Assembly: GCF_029784155.1 (NCBI RefSeq) | Contig: NC_073691.1 | Location: 27,943,976 to 28,007,975, forward strand | From: Uranotaenia lowii | Taxonomy: Eukaryota; Arthropoda; Insecta; Diptera; Culicidae | DNA length: 64,000 nt | Direction: 5' to 3' | Shown here: in pieces, positions 21,638 to 33,269 of the stretch | Numbering within the stretch: the stretch's first letter is position 1 | Layout of the letters: each line of letters opens with the position of its first letter | Position numbers and translations under genes: made by a program | Notes under the pieces: generated by a model | Databases searched by the model: none | What the model saw: the letters and a program-made list of their open reading frames with translations, nothing else | Told to the model about the DNA's origin: nothing

Positions 21638-24050
21638 GCCCAGATTTTCCGAGTTTCTATTGATACAACACCCAATTTCCGTCCTTGATGTTTTATTTTT
21701 GCGCCACCAGTTTCTTGCGGATAAGCGACGGTTGATTGTTTGCAAATTGGATTTCAAAATTGTCGACCAAAATTCCAGCAATATCCGACAATTTTGGTCA
21801 AAAACTAGGAATTTCTCATAAAAAATCAAGAAAAGAACTTGAAAAAACCTTTCGTGAAACTTTTTTTTAAACTTGCTCCAATTTTGGACGCATGGTAAAA
21901 AAAAAATTTTAAACATAATTTGTTTTTTTTTTTATTTGATTTAAGAATAAGAAACAATCCAGGCAAAATCATAGAAATTTAGGTCTGAATATTAAATTTT
22001 AAATTAAAACTATTTTGGAGGTTCTGGTTCCATATTCCATATTCTGATTCTGTATCAAGTTTGGGATTCTCGATTTTTAGTTCGAATAATCATAAGAAAT
22101 TAGGAATGAAAAGTTGTTTTGTAATCCTGGTTAAAATTGCATATTCAACGTTTTAATAATAGTTTTCCGAATATGAAAAAAGAAGAATTTTGTTTTATAT
22201 TCAAATACGATGTTTTCAAACTTTATTTTAACACTATTTAAACATTTAGAGTTATTAAGTGGCGATCCAAAATTGAAAACATAGATTCAGATTCATCATT
22301 TGAAATTCACATTCTTATTCAGATTCATAAAACAGACTAAAAATAAATAATTGGAATAATGAATTAAGATTAAACAAGCACTACAGAATTCAAATAAAAA
22401 AAAATACATGAATGAGGGTTCTAAAACTTGGCTCATAAAATTCTGATCTGGAATTTAGATTCGGAAAACGGATTTTTTGTACGTTTCAGAAATCGTATAG
22501 AAATTCGGAAACAGATTCAAAGTTCAATTTTTGAAATCAGGTTCAGAATTCAGGTTGAAAATTCAGAAAATGATTAAACTTGTGATCATCATAAAATCAC
22601 AAATATAAAGTTTTTTTTTATTTTGATCACCGCACTTACTAATGATCCTTTTTCTTCCATTTCCTTTTTTTTACTAATGATCACCGAGAAACATCAATCG
22701 AAAAAGGTCATTAATATAAAGTAGAATTTGAGTTAATTTTTTAAATTTTGTTAAATGCCAAATATCCCAAATTATTTAAAAAAAAATTATCCACACGGTT
22801 TTTACTTGGGAACTGATTCTTTATGAAAAATATTTGCTGTTTAAGAAATATGAACCTGATCTTCACCTAAAATATATGCACAAAATCCTTTATTTTCTTG
22901 GTGCATTGTTTAACATTATTAATATTGCAGTTTTTGGAAAGCCAAATTTAAAAATAAAATCATAATTTTAGTTCAAGTTTACATCAAGCAAATTTGATCC
23001 GATTTTTTTTTATCTCTTACTGTCTCTTGGGAAAATTTTATTTATTTTCATCAAAAATTGGAAACTTGGAACTTGCTATAGAGTTTGGAAGATTGAGCTT
23101 GCTTTCAAATTCAAAAATTTTACCATCGTTGAGAGCAAATTCCATATTTTGTTTCAAAGGATTTCATTAAAAAAAATTAGCTCACCTTTCGGGCTAAGGA
23201 TCCCTTTTCTAAAGTTACGATTTAATACGAAAACTATGAATGAGAACTTAAAAATTAGTAATCGTGTAGAACAAGTTTTAATTTTTTTTGTATTCGTGAA
23301 TTGTTGGAAAATCATAGGTACAAATCAGTCACTAAACCTCCTATTTGCGAACAGCTTCTAACTTCAGCTTTCTTGGACACAAAGTGATTTTTATTTTGAG
23401 TATTTTGTAGCTGATGTACAGATTTTTTTTTCCGTAGCATATTTTTTCGGATTTTTTTTCCTTAGACCTTGAATAACGGAAAACTGAAGTGTTGTAGCTG
23501 AATATTGTCTGAGTATTATATTTGAGTTACAATACGAAAATTTTGAAACAACAAATTTTATACAAATTGGTTGAGTTACAAGAAAGATATAGCGGTTTTA
23601 GTCAGGTAAGAATGTCAAATTGACACACCAGACACTGTAACTGGTAAAAATGTCTGGGACGGATGAAGATTAACATTCAATAATTGTAGCAGTAGTAAAG
23701 GCGGATTTAGTATAACAGTTGCTACTTTGAGAATAACTTTTTTATGCTGATACTTGTCCTTTTTATCAAATATAATATATTTAAGGGACTGTGTCATCTA
23801 AATCAACTTAGACTCGCATTGATTAGCAATCAATTTATTACACAATATTTGCATACGTCAGTTGAACAAATAAAAAGGAACAAGAAGCAGCTAAGATATT
23901 CCCAAAAATAAAAATAAAACCACTGGATTTGTCATCAAATTGAAAACTAGTGCCCATTTTTTTTTAATTTTTGATAATTTATTGTAATTTTTATTTTCGT
24001 GTTTTAATTTAGTTTTTGAAATATATATAACATTCTTCCACTTTTCAGGC
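21638..24050. other. AT-rich non-coding stretch
   Basis: No gene, RNA or bounded repeat was found. Many decayed copies of short words such as ATTCAGATTC occur, as also in TOPK-like intron 2 (12020-12316), suggesting slippage-derived low complexity. Confidence 0.4.
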
Positions 24051-24060
24051 AATATTTTCA

Positions 24061-24190
24061 AATAATAATAATAATCATATCATAATGATAATAATAATAA
24101 TAATAGTAATCATAGTTTTAGTAGTAGTAGTAGTAGTCGTCGTCGTTATAATAATCATAATAATAATAGCTACTATTATCATTATACATA
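24061..24190. repeat. Compound trinucleotide microsatellite (ATA/GTA/GTC)
   Basis: Runs of AATAAT, GTAGTA and GTCGTC follow one another with few interruptions over about 130 bases. It lies downstream of the SxIP-protein gene's likely 3' UTR. Confidence 0.85.
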
Positions 24191-24417
24191 TTTATATACC
24201 TTTTTCATCAAACAGTGTTTAATTTACTTCAACCTGCCCGCTTAGGATTTTTTTCCTTCACTTCGGAATTAATCATTTAGTTTCTGATTTTTTTTCACAC
24301 ATTTGCTGTTATTTGCGTTTTTTTTTCTTCTCTTTTTTTTTTAAATAGAGTTTAATCAGTTCCCGTTTGCAACTCCTATTGTTTTCTAGTGTTTTGTTTT
24401 TGTTTTTGTTTTTGTTT

Positions 24418-26629
24418 TATTTATTAATCATAGCATACATATATATTTATATTTACAAGTATTTATAGCGTAATGAAATTGAAATTGTGATACTGTGTTG
24501 GTGAGTGTGTGTTTTTTTTTGTTTGTTTCTGTGTATGAGTGAGGGCGACGAGTCGTCGTCACTTTTTTTGTTCAACATTTTTCCGCTTCTTCAACACGTA
24601 AAGCGAACTCTGAATTTTTTTGTTTAGAGTTTCTACATTTTTTGGTTATTCCTACCTATTGTTGTAATAGTAGCATGAGAAATGATTTTGTTTTTGTATT
24701 TGTTTTCTAAATGATTCAACATTTAACCTCACTTTTGTTTCTAACCTGCTGATAATGCAACCTTCCAATTGAATATGGTTTTGTTTTTTAAAATACCTAA
24801 TAAAGTCGTGGAAAACCTTTCCGGAAATTATTTAAGCTCAGCTTACAGTAGTTGTGGGATGAATGATGGATCATTAATGCCTTCTGTTTTTATTAGAAAA
24901 AAATCACTCAACTTCGCCGGCCTTTTAGTTTTTGTAAATTACAGAATTCCATTTTTTTTAAAATTTTTTAAGTAGCTCAGAGTATGGTCTAATTGAATTA
25001 AAAAAAAAACCAAGAATGAGTAAACTTTTGAAATGATTTATTTCCGCTAACAGTGTATTTGTTTTTTTTTTTTGTTTACCTAAAAATTGGAGTATCGGCA
25101 TTCGGTAGACGTGGCGATTGAAAGCAACGCCTATACTTATTTTGGAAGTCTTTACCGCAAAAGTTGAGAGACCTTTCCCATCAAAGTAGGCAACGATAAA
25201 AAAATTGGGGTCCGAAGTAGGCTTCGTATTTTTTGTTGTTGATTTGGAACGATATGTTTCTCTTATGAAATTTTAAAGACGACAAAACTTTTGGAAACTT
25301 TAAACTTTGACCGCTGGCAACGATTGTCAAAATTGTTTTACTAAAATTTTTTTAATCAATTCAGATCTAACGATATACTCCCATTTGGTTTAGTTTCTTT
25401 GTATCGAATTTTAATTGAAAAATGAAATCTTACGAAAAACTTATCCATTATTTTGTTTCAGTGCATAAACAATTTTCGTAAAGTGTTTTTTGGAGAAAGT
25501 TTTCCGTTTCAAAAATAGAATTTCGCAAAATATTTTGGTTGTTGTTGACATCATCCACCAGTTGCCAAAGATTTGTTTTTGTAAACATGACCAATTTCGA
25601 TCGATACGTTTTTCAACGCTTTCCTAGAAGTGTGATTTTTTTTTAAATGTATTCGTAATAATAGTACTATTAAGGATTTTACTGGATGAGGGAGGATTTA
25701 TTTTTCTCGAGAGAAATCGGGATCCAATCCCTCGGTTTGTGATTCTTTTAAAGTCTTAGTTAGGAAAAGTTGATTGATTGATAGTTTTAGCAAAAATATA
25801 TCAGAGCGTTCGCTTTGGGTTTGTTTTTTTTCTGTTCTTTGTTTACGGTCTACTTTCATCAATCGACCGCGTTTTTTAAAGTTTGCTTTTTTTCTTGTGT
25901 AGTTTAGTTGTTGCTCTATACCCATTTTTCTATCGATTGTATGGAATGTTTTTATACGTTCTTTGTTTCTTTTTATAAATTTTTACTGATTTTCACCGGT
26001 TTTTGTCTATTGTAGTTAGAATTCGTTTCTATCAAAAATACACGTGATTTCATTGTATTTCTGGTTCTCTATGTTATTTATAGTTATAGTAGTTGTTTCG
26101 ACTCTGTGTGTTTTGTTTACAAGTCTAGCGTCAATTCGATGATTTGCTACCCGCAAATCACTATTGAGCAAACGGCGTTTGTTTGTTTTTTTTTGTTAAA
26201 ATTGCGTTGATTTTTTTTGTTTTACTGGACGGTTTACTGTTTTTTTTTTTGTGTTTAAGTATTCAGTCTGAGTGTCTCAAATCGAAGATTGAGGTTTCGT
26301 TGGGTTGTCCTCATTGAAGTTATTTTTTTTTTCAAGTCGTCAGTCCTACCGACAATGTATCAAAAAATCTAACCTAAATCTACGCGCTTTGACTAGATCT
26401 AGTAATAAGAAAAATCATGGTATTGGGACCTTTACCAACTTCCCCTGAACCTTTGATTTAGACCTCTGACTTTCTAGAAAGAATAGATGCTGGATAATAC
26501 AAGCCTGTTTATTGGGATAACGTACTGTCAACAATACTGAACTTCACACGACCACACAAACATAATAACTTCCCTGCCATTCAAGCTACCTAGTTTAGCA
26601 CTAAGAACCCTGCGAAACTTTCAACATCG
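24418..26629 (-). other. Probable long 3' UTR of the SxIP-protein gene
   Basis: Directly after the stop codon (26630-26632) the minus strand becomes A-rich and non-coding. A canonical AATAAA on the minus strand lies at 26513-26508, 117 bases after the stop. A double AATAAATAAA lies near 24426-24417, and a TGTAAATA Pumilio-like octamer lies just beyond it near 24450. Short and long 3' UTR forms are possible, but no transcript evidence exists here. Confidence 0.4.
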
Positions 26630-27934
26630 CTACTCCACATCGATTGACCACATAAACTTGGTCCGATCCAACGAAGTAAACTCGGCCATTCCTTCTCCGG
26701 CCGCCAGAGCGTCGTATTCGTCATCGTCTTCGACGTGAATACGGCCAGCTCCGAAATCAGCCAGCCGACTAGCTCCATCATCGTCGATACTGTCGTAGAA
26801 ATCGTAGCAACCCTCGGAACTGGTCTCAGTAGTCGTTGTCGAGGTGGTTGCCATAGAAACCGAAGCAGTTGTTGCGTTTCGCTCATCGGCCACAGTCGTG
26901 GAGTTGCTCGACGCCGAATTGTGCCTCACTCGGGTCACCCGAAACTCACTTGGTTCCTCTGTCAGGTTGTACTGATTGGGACAGAACAGCAAACAGCTTT
27001 GCTTACTATCTGCGCTGTTCTCCGAAGAAGTCACCGTTATCAAGCTGCTCTTCCGATTCTGTTCCTCGCAACCCTTCTCGACTCCTCCACTAAGCTGCTC
27101 CCAAGTCTTCAAAATGTTCGGATTAACCTTACCCACCAGTCGACCCTTGGGATCGACCTCACCGATTGAGCTGTTCTCAACCGAGCTCTTCAACGAGTGA
27201 AAGGCAATCATCTTCGGTCTCGGTACAATCAGCGATTCCTTTTCACCTTCTCCAACCTCGTCACAGCCACGAGTTCCCGCATCCAACAGCTCAATCGAGT
27301 TATCATCCACGAACTTCACCTCCATCTCGCGATTCCTCTCCTTTCCAACGCTAGAAACTACGCTGCAGAACGCTGGCTCATCGTCCTCGTCGTTCATCAG
27401 CAGTATCGGGTGTTTGTAGGCTAGCGCCACTTCGTCTTCGTTCGCTTCGGCTTCAACGTTGTTACCACCATTACTCGTCGAATGGCTGACTTTGGGAGGG
27501 CTAAAAATGGCCGGCGGTTCCGGTGGAGATCGATTCTTCGCCGCCAGGTATTCCCCAATCAGATCCCTCGCTGCTGGGATTGGTTGCCCCACGGAAGACG
27601 AAGACTGCTGCGACCCAACGGTCGTGATCGTAGTTACCGAAGACGGTGAAGAACCTCCAGTCGTCGTCGAAGACGAAGACGAACCACTGCTACTACTACC
27701 GCTGCTACAGCTGATGGAAGACGTTTGTCGACGAAGAGGTGGCTTCTGAACTGACGACTTGGTCTGCTGAGACAAAACCATCGGATGGCGGGGGATCGAT
27801 TTCAGCGGGGGAATCGGCAGCCGACAGATACGTGGGTTCGTGGGAGCCGTCAGAACCGATAGGCCGACGAGCGCTTGTGCTGCTGGTGGCATCAGGGTTG
27901 GCTTTGCCAATCGGAATGTGTTGGTTCTTCGGGC
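26630..27934 (-). CDS. Terminal exon of Ser-rich SxIP/coiled-coil protein gene
   Basis: This exon encodes 434 residues and a stop. The acceptor CAG at 27937-27935 is preceded on the minus strand by an A/C-rich rather than strongly pyrimidine-rich tract, and the exon starts in phase 0 with ARRTNTFRLAKPT. That phase fits the donor of the exon ending at 37927, so a 10-kb intron is inferred. The protein is low complexity: a Ser/Gly run at about residues 60-90, several acidic stretches (NDEDDEP, VEDDDEYD), and a C-terminus ending TKFMWSIDVE. No enzyme domain is visible. GC content is far above that of the flanking DNA, supporting real coding. I do not recognise the ortholog. Confidence 0.72.
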   Translation of the reverse strand, partial: ARRTNTFRLAKPTLMPPAAQALVGLSVLTAPTNPRICRLPIPPLKSIPRHPMVLSQQTKSSVQKPPLRRQTSSISCSSGSSSSGSSSSSTTTGGSSPSSVTTITTVGSQQSSSSVGQPIPAARDLIGEYLAAKNRSPPEPPAIFSPPKVSHSTSNGGNNVEAEANEDEVALAYKHPILLMNDEDDEPAFCSVVSSVGKERNREMEVKFVDDNSIELLDAGTRGCDEVGEGEKESLIVPRPKMIAFHSLKSSVENSSIGEVDPKGRLVGKVNPNILKTWEQLSGGVEKGCEEQNRKSSLITVTSSENSADSKQSCLLFCPNQYNLTEEPSEFRVTRVRHNSASSNSTTVADERNATTASVSMATTSTTTTETSSEGCYDFYDSIDDDGASRLADFGAGRIHVEDDDEYDALAAGEGMAEFTSLDRTKFMWSIDVE

Positions 27935-29439
27935 CTGCGTTTGTTTTTTTGTTGTTTCATTTCGGAAGATGCGAAATTGTTCGAGGAGAAAGTGTTGGAG
28001 AAAAAGAAACAGAGAGAACAGGTAAGACAAAGCAGGAAACAATGCAAGCCAGAGGCGTTAGCTTAAATCGGTAACCAATAGCTCTAGGAATTCTAGTACC
28101 ACTAAACAAAGATGGTGATGGTGAGGTGGTTACTGTTTATTTTTAAAAAAATCTGTGGTGTAACAATAACTATTAAGTAACGGTGCCACGATGCGCGAAG
28201 TTTTATTACGTGATAAAGAACAAATGGCAACGAAAATCAAAAACAAAAGCGATCGATATTAAATGGTAGCAGTCCTTCACCTACGGCGAATAATACAGCA
28301 TGCTTTGAAACTAGGGTTTTAAAAAGAAATTGGCGAGTCCGATAATTTTGAGAATTTTTAAAACAACAAAAACTCCATTATTTAATCCTCAAAATACGTT
28401 TTTTCAAACGTAGAAAATGTTTGCAAGTACAGGTAAATCCAGTTTTCCGGCTATATCAGCTTACGGTTAACGAGTTACCCCTCTCTTTTTTGCATATCTA
28501 AGTACTCAGGGATGTGTTCGGATTTCCGCGTTTCTGCGTCAAATTCGACCGATTAATTTTGGTAGTGACGATGTGTTTTTAACCATATTCCGAAACTGTC
28601 TCAAGTTTTTGGGCCTTTCATTCGAGGGATTTTTGTCCACTGGTGGATAAGGGTGTGTTGGAAGTTGGTTTTCCTTTATTTAGGTGTAAAGTGGATTAGA
28701 TAATGTCAAAATGTTAACGGAAAAATGGTCAAAAGCTGGTAGGATATGTACAGGAAATTTGAGTGTACTAAAGAAATGGAAATATACATTCGATTTTTTT
28801 TTGGATTTTTATTCGTATGTTGGCGATCGTGGCTTCGATTAGTTTTTGAAGAAATATTATTCGTAATATGCATTAAAATACACTACGAAAATTTGTCACT
28901 AACGATCGCCAGCGTACGAAATGTTGGAAAGCGAATGAACATATGTTAGTTGGAATGTGGAGTTGAGTGGACATAAAATTCACAAGAATGAATAGGAGTA
29001 TATTACTGATTATTTTTTTTGAAATAATTTAGTTTAACCGGGTTTAATGTGATAAACAAAAACATCTTTAAATCAAACACAAAGTTGTACATACAGAAAT
29101 CATCCCAGGAAAAAACACAACATTTAAATACAGTTTACATTTGAGAATTTCAAGTTTTTTTTTTAAAAGTAGTTAGCAATTTCAGTTTAGCTATTTGGTG
29201 TATAAACTGTTAAATATAAGGAGTAAGGTAAATTCGCAAACAGATACAGAAAACTTAAGATGAAATTTTTTAAACCCAAACTTTTTGCTATCATATGTTT
29301 TTTCGATGCTTTTTGGGTCATCAAGCATTAGTGTAAAATTTGAGTTGATCCATAAATTAGCACCGCGTTTTAATTTTTTATGGAAATTTATATGGAAGAA
29401 GAATTTTTTGCATTTGAATTCATCCAGAAACTTCATAAA
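27935..29439 (-). other. 3' part of the large last intron, no features
   Basis: AT-rich sequence between the terminal exon and the tandem-repeat field. Several short open frames have no coding signal and no bounded repeat was seen. Confidence 0.4.
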
Positions 29440-30774
29440 TTAATTAATGAAATTTTGCCTTAGAGAAATTTTTCGTAGGAAACAATCCTTCTCATAGGAA
29501 TTACCATTCAGTTGAGAAGAAGATGAAGAAAAAGAAGTATGAAAAATAAAATCAGGTTTTCCAAGGAACTTCCTGTGGATATTTTTGATGAAGTGTTCCT
29601 GGCAAAAAAAAAATGCCAGGAACACTTCACCAAAAATAATCACAGGAAGTTCCTCGGAAATCCTCGTTTTATTTTTCATACTTCTTTTTCTTTATCTTCT
29701 TCTCAATTGAATGAAAAATCCTATGAGAAAGATTGTTTCCTGCGAAACATTTATGCTAGAGTATAATGTTTATATTTTCTCTCCAAAATCGTAACGTGTC
29801 TAGTTAGCCTTTTTTTTTGCCAGGAGCACTTCATCAAAAATAATCACATAAAGTTCCTCGAAAATCCTCGTTTTATTTTTCATACCTCTTTTTCTTCATC
29901 TTCTTCTCAATCGATTGGTGATTCCTATGAAAAGGATTGTTTCCTCCGAAAAATTTATTCTAGAGTATGATGTTTAAATTTTCTCTCCAAAATCGTAACG
30001 CGTCTAGTTAGCCTTTTTTATTTTTTGCCAGAAGCACTTCATCAAAAATAATCACAGAAATGTCTTCGGAAATTTTCGTTTTAATTTTCTTCACTCTTTT
30101 TCTTCATATTTTTCTCAATTGAATGAAAAATTCTATGAGAAGGATTATTTCCTGCGAAAAATTTATGCTAGAGTATCATGTTTATGTTTTCTCTCCAAAA
30201 TCACAACGCGTCTAGTTAGCATTTTTTATTTTTTTTTTCCAGGAACACTTCATCAAAAATATTCACAGGAAGTTCCTCGGAAATTCTCGTTTTAATTTTC
30301 ATACTTCTTTTTCTTCATCTTCCTCTCAATTGAATGAAAAATCCTATGAGTAGGATTGTTTCCTGCGAAAAATTTATGCTAGAGTATAATGTTTATATTT
30401 TCTCTCCAAAATCGTAACGCGTCTAGTTAGCTTTTTTTTTTTTTTATTTTTTGCCAGGAGCACTTCATCTAAAATAATCACAGAAAGTTCCTCGGTAATC
30501 CTCGTTTTCATTTTCATCATTCTTTTTCTTCATCTTCTTCTCAATTGAATGAAAAATCCTATGAGAAGGATTGTTTCCTGCGAAAAATTTATGCTGATAC
30601 TCTAGCAAGTTTATATTTTCTCTCCAAAATCGTAACGCGTCTAGTTAGCCCTTTTTTTATTTTTTGCCAGGAACACTTCATCGAAAACAACCACAGGAAG
30701 TTCCTCGGAAATCCTCGTTTTATATTTCATACTTCTTTTTCTTCATGTTCTTCTAAATTGAATTAAAACTCCTA

Positions 30775-31474
30775 CACTCAGAGGAAATCTTATTATAAAT
30801 TTCATAAGATACATCTTATGAACCATTTTTTTGCGTCCAAACTAATTTTTTATAAGAGTCTTATGAAATTCTTTCAATTTTCATACGATGTTCTTATGAA
30901 AAAGAGAAGAAACGGCATTGTGAAAAAATGATGAACACATTCATTCATAGCATCAGTTTTTTTTTCATCATCTAACAGTACGAAGCTATCACCAGTTCAT
31001 AGTTTCAAAGTTAAATGTTATTGTTATCTCCGGAATGGTAAGTTCGATTTGATGTTTTTGGTGTGAACGTTGAATATATTAGTAAACTAAAATACATTAT
31101 TTGTTTACTTTTCAGCAAGCTGATCGGCAAAAAACGAAAGGTCGAAGATTGAGATGCGGCAAATCAAAACTTTGATGGAGCCGTCTGTTGATGCGCTGCT
31201 GATAATGACCATGAAGGATTTAATTTTAAACAAATTTGGCAAACAATAAAGTGAATGTTTTCAGCGTGAAATATCGAGAATTTTTCTTATTAGAAAGTGA
31301 TTTACTGTTTCCATAAGAATCTCTTATGAAAAGCAACAACCTCTCATTGAAGTAGGCGTTCATCTTCAGAATTCATTCGCGTCATAAGACAATCTTATGA
31401 ATTTCATTAATCTTTCTTATGGCGCCACTTCATAAGAGAATCTTATGGCATACATAATAGTATTTTTCTGATTG
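30775..31474 (+). mobile_element. 700-bp TA-duplicating MITE carrying an exon-like cassette
   Basis: It is inserted in a satellite unit: the unbroken unit reads TCCTATGAGAAGG, and here TCCTA and TATGAGAAGG flank the insert, so TA was duplicated. Inverted ends: CACTCAGAGGAAAT at the left, complement of CAATCAGAAAAATAC at the right, imperfect. Both halves are full of TCTTATGAA/TTCATAAGA words. The middle (about 30990-31265) lacks those words and looks like captured gene sequence. The TA duplication suggests a Tc1/mariner-type mobiliser. Confidence 0.75.
31154..31249 (+). other. 31-codon frame plus poly(A) signal in captured cassette
   Basis: After an intron-like stretch (GTAAGT near 31039, TTTACTTTTCAG ending near 31117) an open frame starting MRQIKTLMEPSV runs to TAA at 31247-31249; the stop overlaps an AATAAA signal (31245-31250). 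An in-frame stop lies just upstream in the exon. Exon, intron and poly(A) features in this order suggest the 3' end of a gene was copied into the MITE. No family recognised. Confidence 0.3.
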
Positions 31475-32170
31475 TATGAGAAGGTTGGTTTCCTGCGAAA
31501 TATTTATATTAGAGTATAATGTTTATATTTTCTCTCTAAAATCGGGACGCGTCTAGTTAGCCTTTTTTATTTTTTTTCTAGGAACACTTCATCAAAAATA
31601 ACCGCAGGAAGTTCCCCGGAAATCCTCGTTTTATTTTTCATACTTCTTTTTCTTCATCTTCTTCTCAATTGAATGAAAAATCCTATGAGTTTCCTGCGAA
31701 AAATTTATGCTAGTGTATAATGTTTATATTTTCTCTCCAAAATCGAAACGCGTCTAGTTAGCCTTTTTTAATTTTTGCCAGGAACATTTCATTAAAAATA
31801 ACCACAGGAAGTTCCTCGGAAATCCTCGTTTTAATTTTCATCATTCGTTTTCTTCATCTTCTTCTCAATTGACTGAAAAATCTTTTGAGAAGGATTTTTT
31901 CCTGCGAAAAATTTATGCTATAGTATAATGTTTATATTTTCTCTCCAAAATCGTAACGCGTCTAGTTAGCCTGTTTTATTTTTTTGCCAGGAGCACTTCA
32001 TCAAAAATAATCACAGAAAGTTCCACGATAATCCTCGTTTTATTTTCATCCTTCTTTTAGTTCATCCTGTTCTCGATTGAACGAAAAATTCTATGAGAAG
32101 GATTGAATCCCGCGAAAAATTTATGCTAGAGTATAATGTTTATATTTTCGCAAATGTGTGAAAATGTATA

Positions 32171-32805
32171 CAGTGCTGTTTTTTTACGCGGTAATATGTA
32201 TCGCGGTAAAAAATCCGCGTAAAAAACGCGTTATTTCCCGAAATCTTCGTGCAAAAACCGCGTCAATTCCCGAAAACCGCGTAAAAAACCGTGCTAATTG
32301 TGGAAAACCTGGTTAAAAAAAACTTGAAACTGAGACAGGGAGGACCTGACCTTAATGACACGATAATGACATGATAATGACATAATAATGACATTGAGAC
32401 CTAAAACATAAGACCTGAGACCTGAGACATGAGACCTGAGACCTGATAATTGAGACTTGAGACATGAGATCTGAGACCTTGTGAGACAAGGTCACAGGTC
32501 TCATGTCTCTTGTCTAAGGTCTCATGTCTCATGTCTTAGGTCTCAGGTATCATGTCTCAAGTCTCAGCTCTGATACCTAAGACCTGAGACATGAGACAAG
32601 ATGTCAGGTCTTATGTCGCATGTCTCAGGTCTCATGTCTCAAGTCTCAAGTCTCAGATCTCAGGTCTCAGGTCTGAGGTCTCAAAAAGATCCCCAGTGTT
32701 TTCCATTGGCAAGGAATATTTTCTCTCAAATACCGCGTAAATTCCGAAAACCGTGTAAAAAAGCCGTGTAAAAAATCACGCAAAAACGCGTAAAAAAACT
32801 CGACT
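32171..32805. repeat. Foldback simple repeat (GAGACCTGAGACAT) flanked by CGCGTAAAAAA motifs
   Basis: From about 32390 to 32486 the plus strand repeats GAGACCTGAGACATGA-type units. From 32487 to about 32690 mostly the complementary form (ATGTCTCAGGTCTC) follows, so the two halves can pair. Both sides carry clusters of CCGCGTAAAAAACGCG-like words (32190-32290 and 32725-32800), which look like terminal or subterminal parts of one element. No target duplication was found. Confidence 0.6.
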
Positions 32806-33124
32806 TTTGTCAGTCAGTTTTCGTATGCTTTCCAATTAGACCGTTTCCAAAAGCGCAACTGGATTCTGCTGTGAAACTAACTTGAGTTTCGAGACCTTTC
32901 CTCTTTTTAGACGGATTTGAGACAAATAATTTTCTCTTTCGAGAATCGTGCTTTTCAAACTAACCACAGGAAATATTTTGTTAATCCTCTTTCTCCTTCC
33001 TGTTGATAAAACCACAGAATCAAATGCATTTCAAATTAGCTTTGCCATTAGGAACGAATGATATTGCTTCCTTCGAGAAATTTACTCTTAAGTACGGTGT
33101 ATACCTTTTTTTGAACATGATGGT

Positions 33125-33200
33125 GTAGAGAGTTTACAGGCTGGATACAGGAGAGGTTTTGAGTCAAAACCTCTCCTGTAACCAGCTTGTAAATCTCTAC
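33125..33200. repeat. Near-perfect 38-bp inverted repeat (hairpin)
   Basis: GTAGAGAGTTTACAGG...ACCTCTC arms at 33125-33162 and 33163-33200 pair with only two or three mismatches and almost no loop. No poly-T run follows, so it is not a terminator-like site; it is a potential cruciform. Confidence 0.85.
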
Positions 33201-33269
33201 TTCTTCATGTTTGAGTACCGAGTATTCATTTACATGGAAAAAATGGTATTTTCAAGATCTAGTTTACTC

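Larger units (their letters stand above)
29440..32150. repeat. Tandem repeat field, unit about 200-218 bp, with inverted start
   Basis: The anchor GCGTCTAGTTAGC recurs at about 29796, 30002, 30208, 30419, 30638, 31550, 31751 and 31960, giving a unit of about 200-218 bases (the one large step holds a 700-bp MITE). Each unit contains CAGGAACACTTCATC, GTTCCTCGGAAATCCTCG, a CTTCTTTTTCTTCATC tract and TTTCCTGCGAAAAATTTATG. The first unit (29440-29604) is inverted relative to the rest and pairs with 29614-29780, so the array begins with a large palindrome. Confidence 0.9.

Noticed and set aside
26735..28074. Plus-strand frames opposite the terminal exon of the SxIP gene
   Set aside because: Shadows of the minus-strand coding sequence; the minus frame has the splice phase continuity and protein-like composition.
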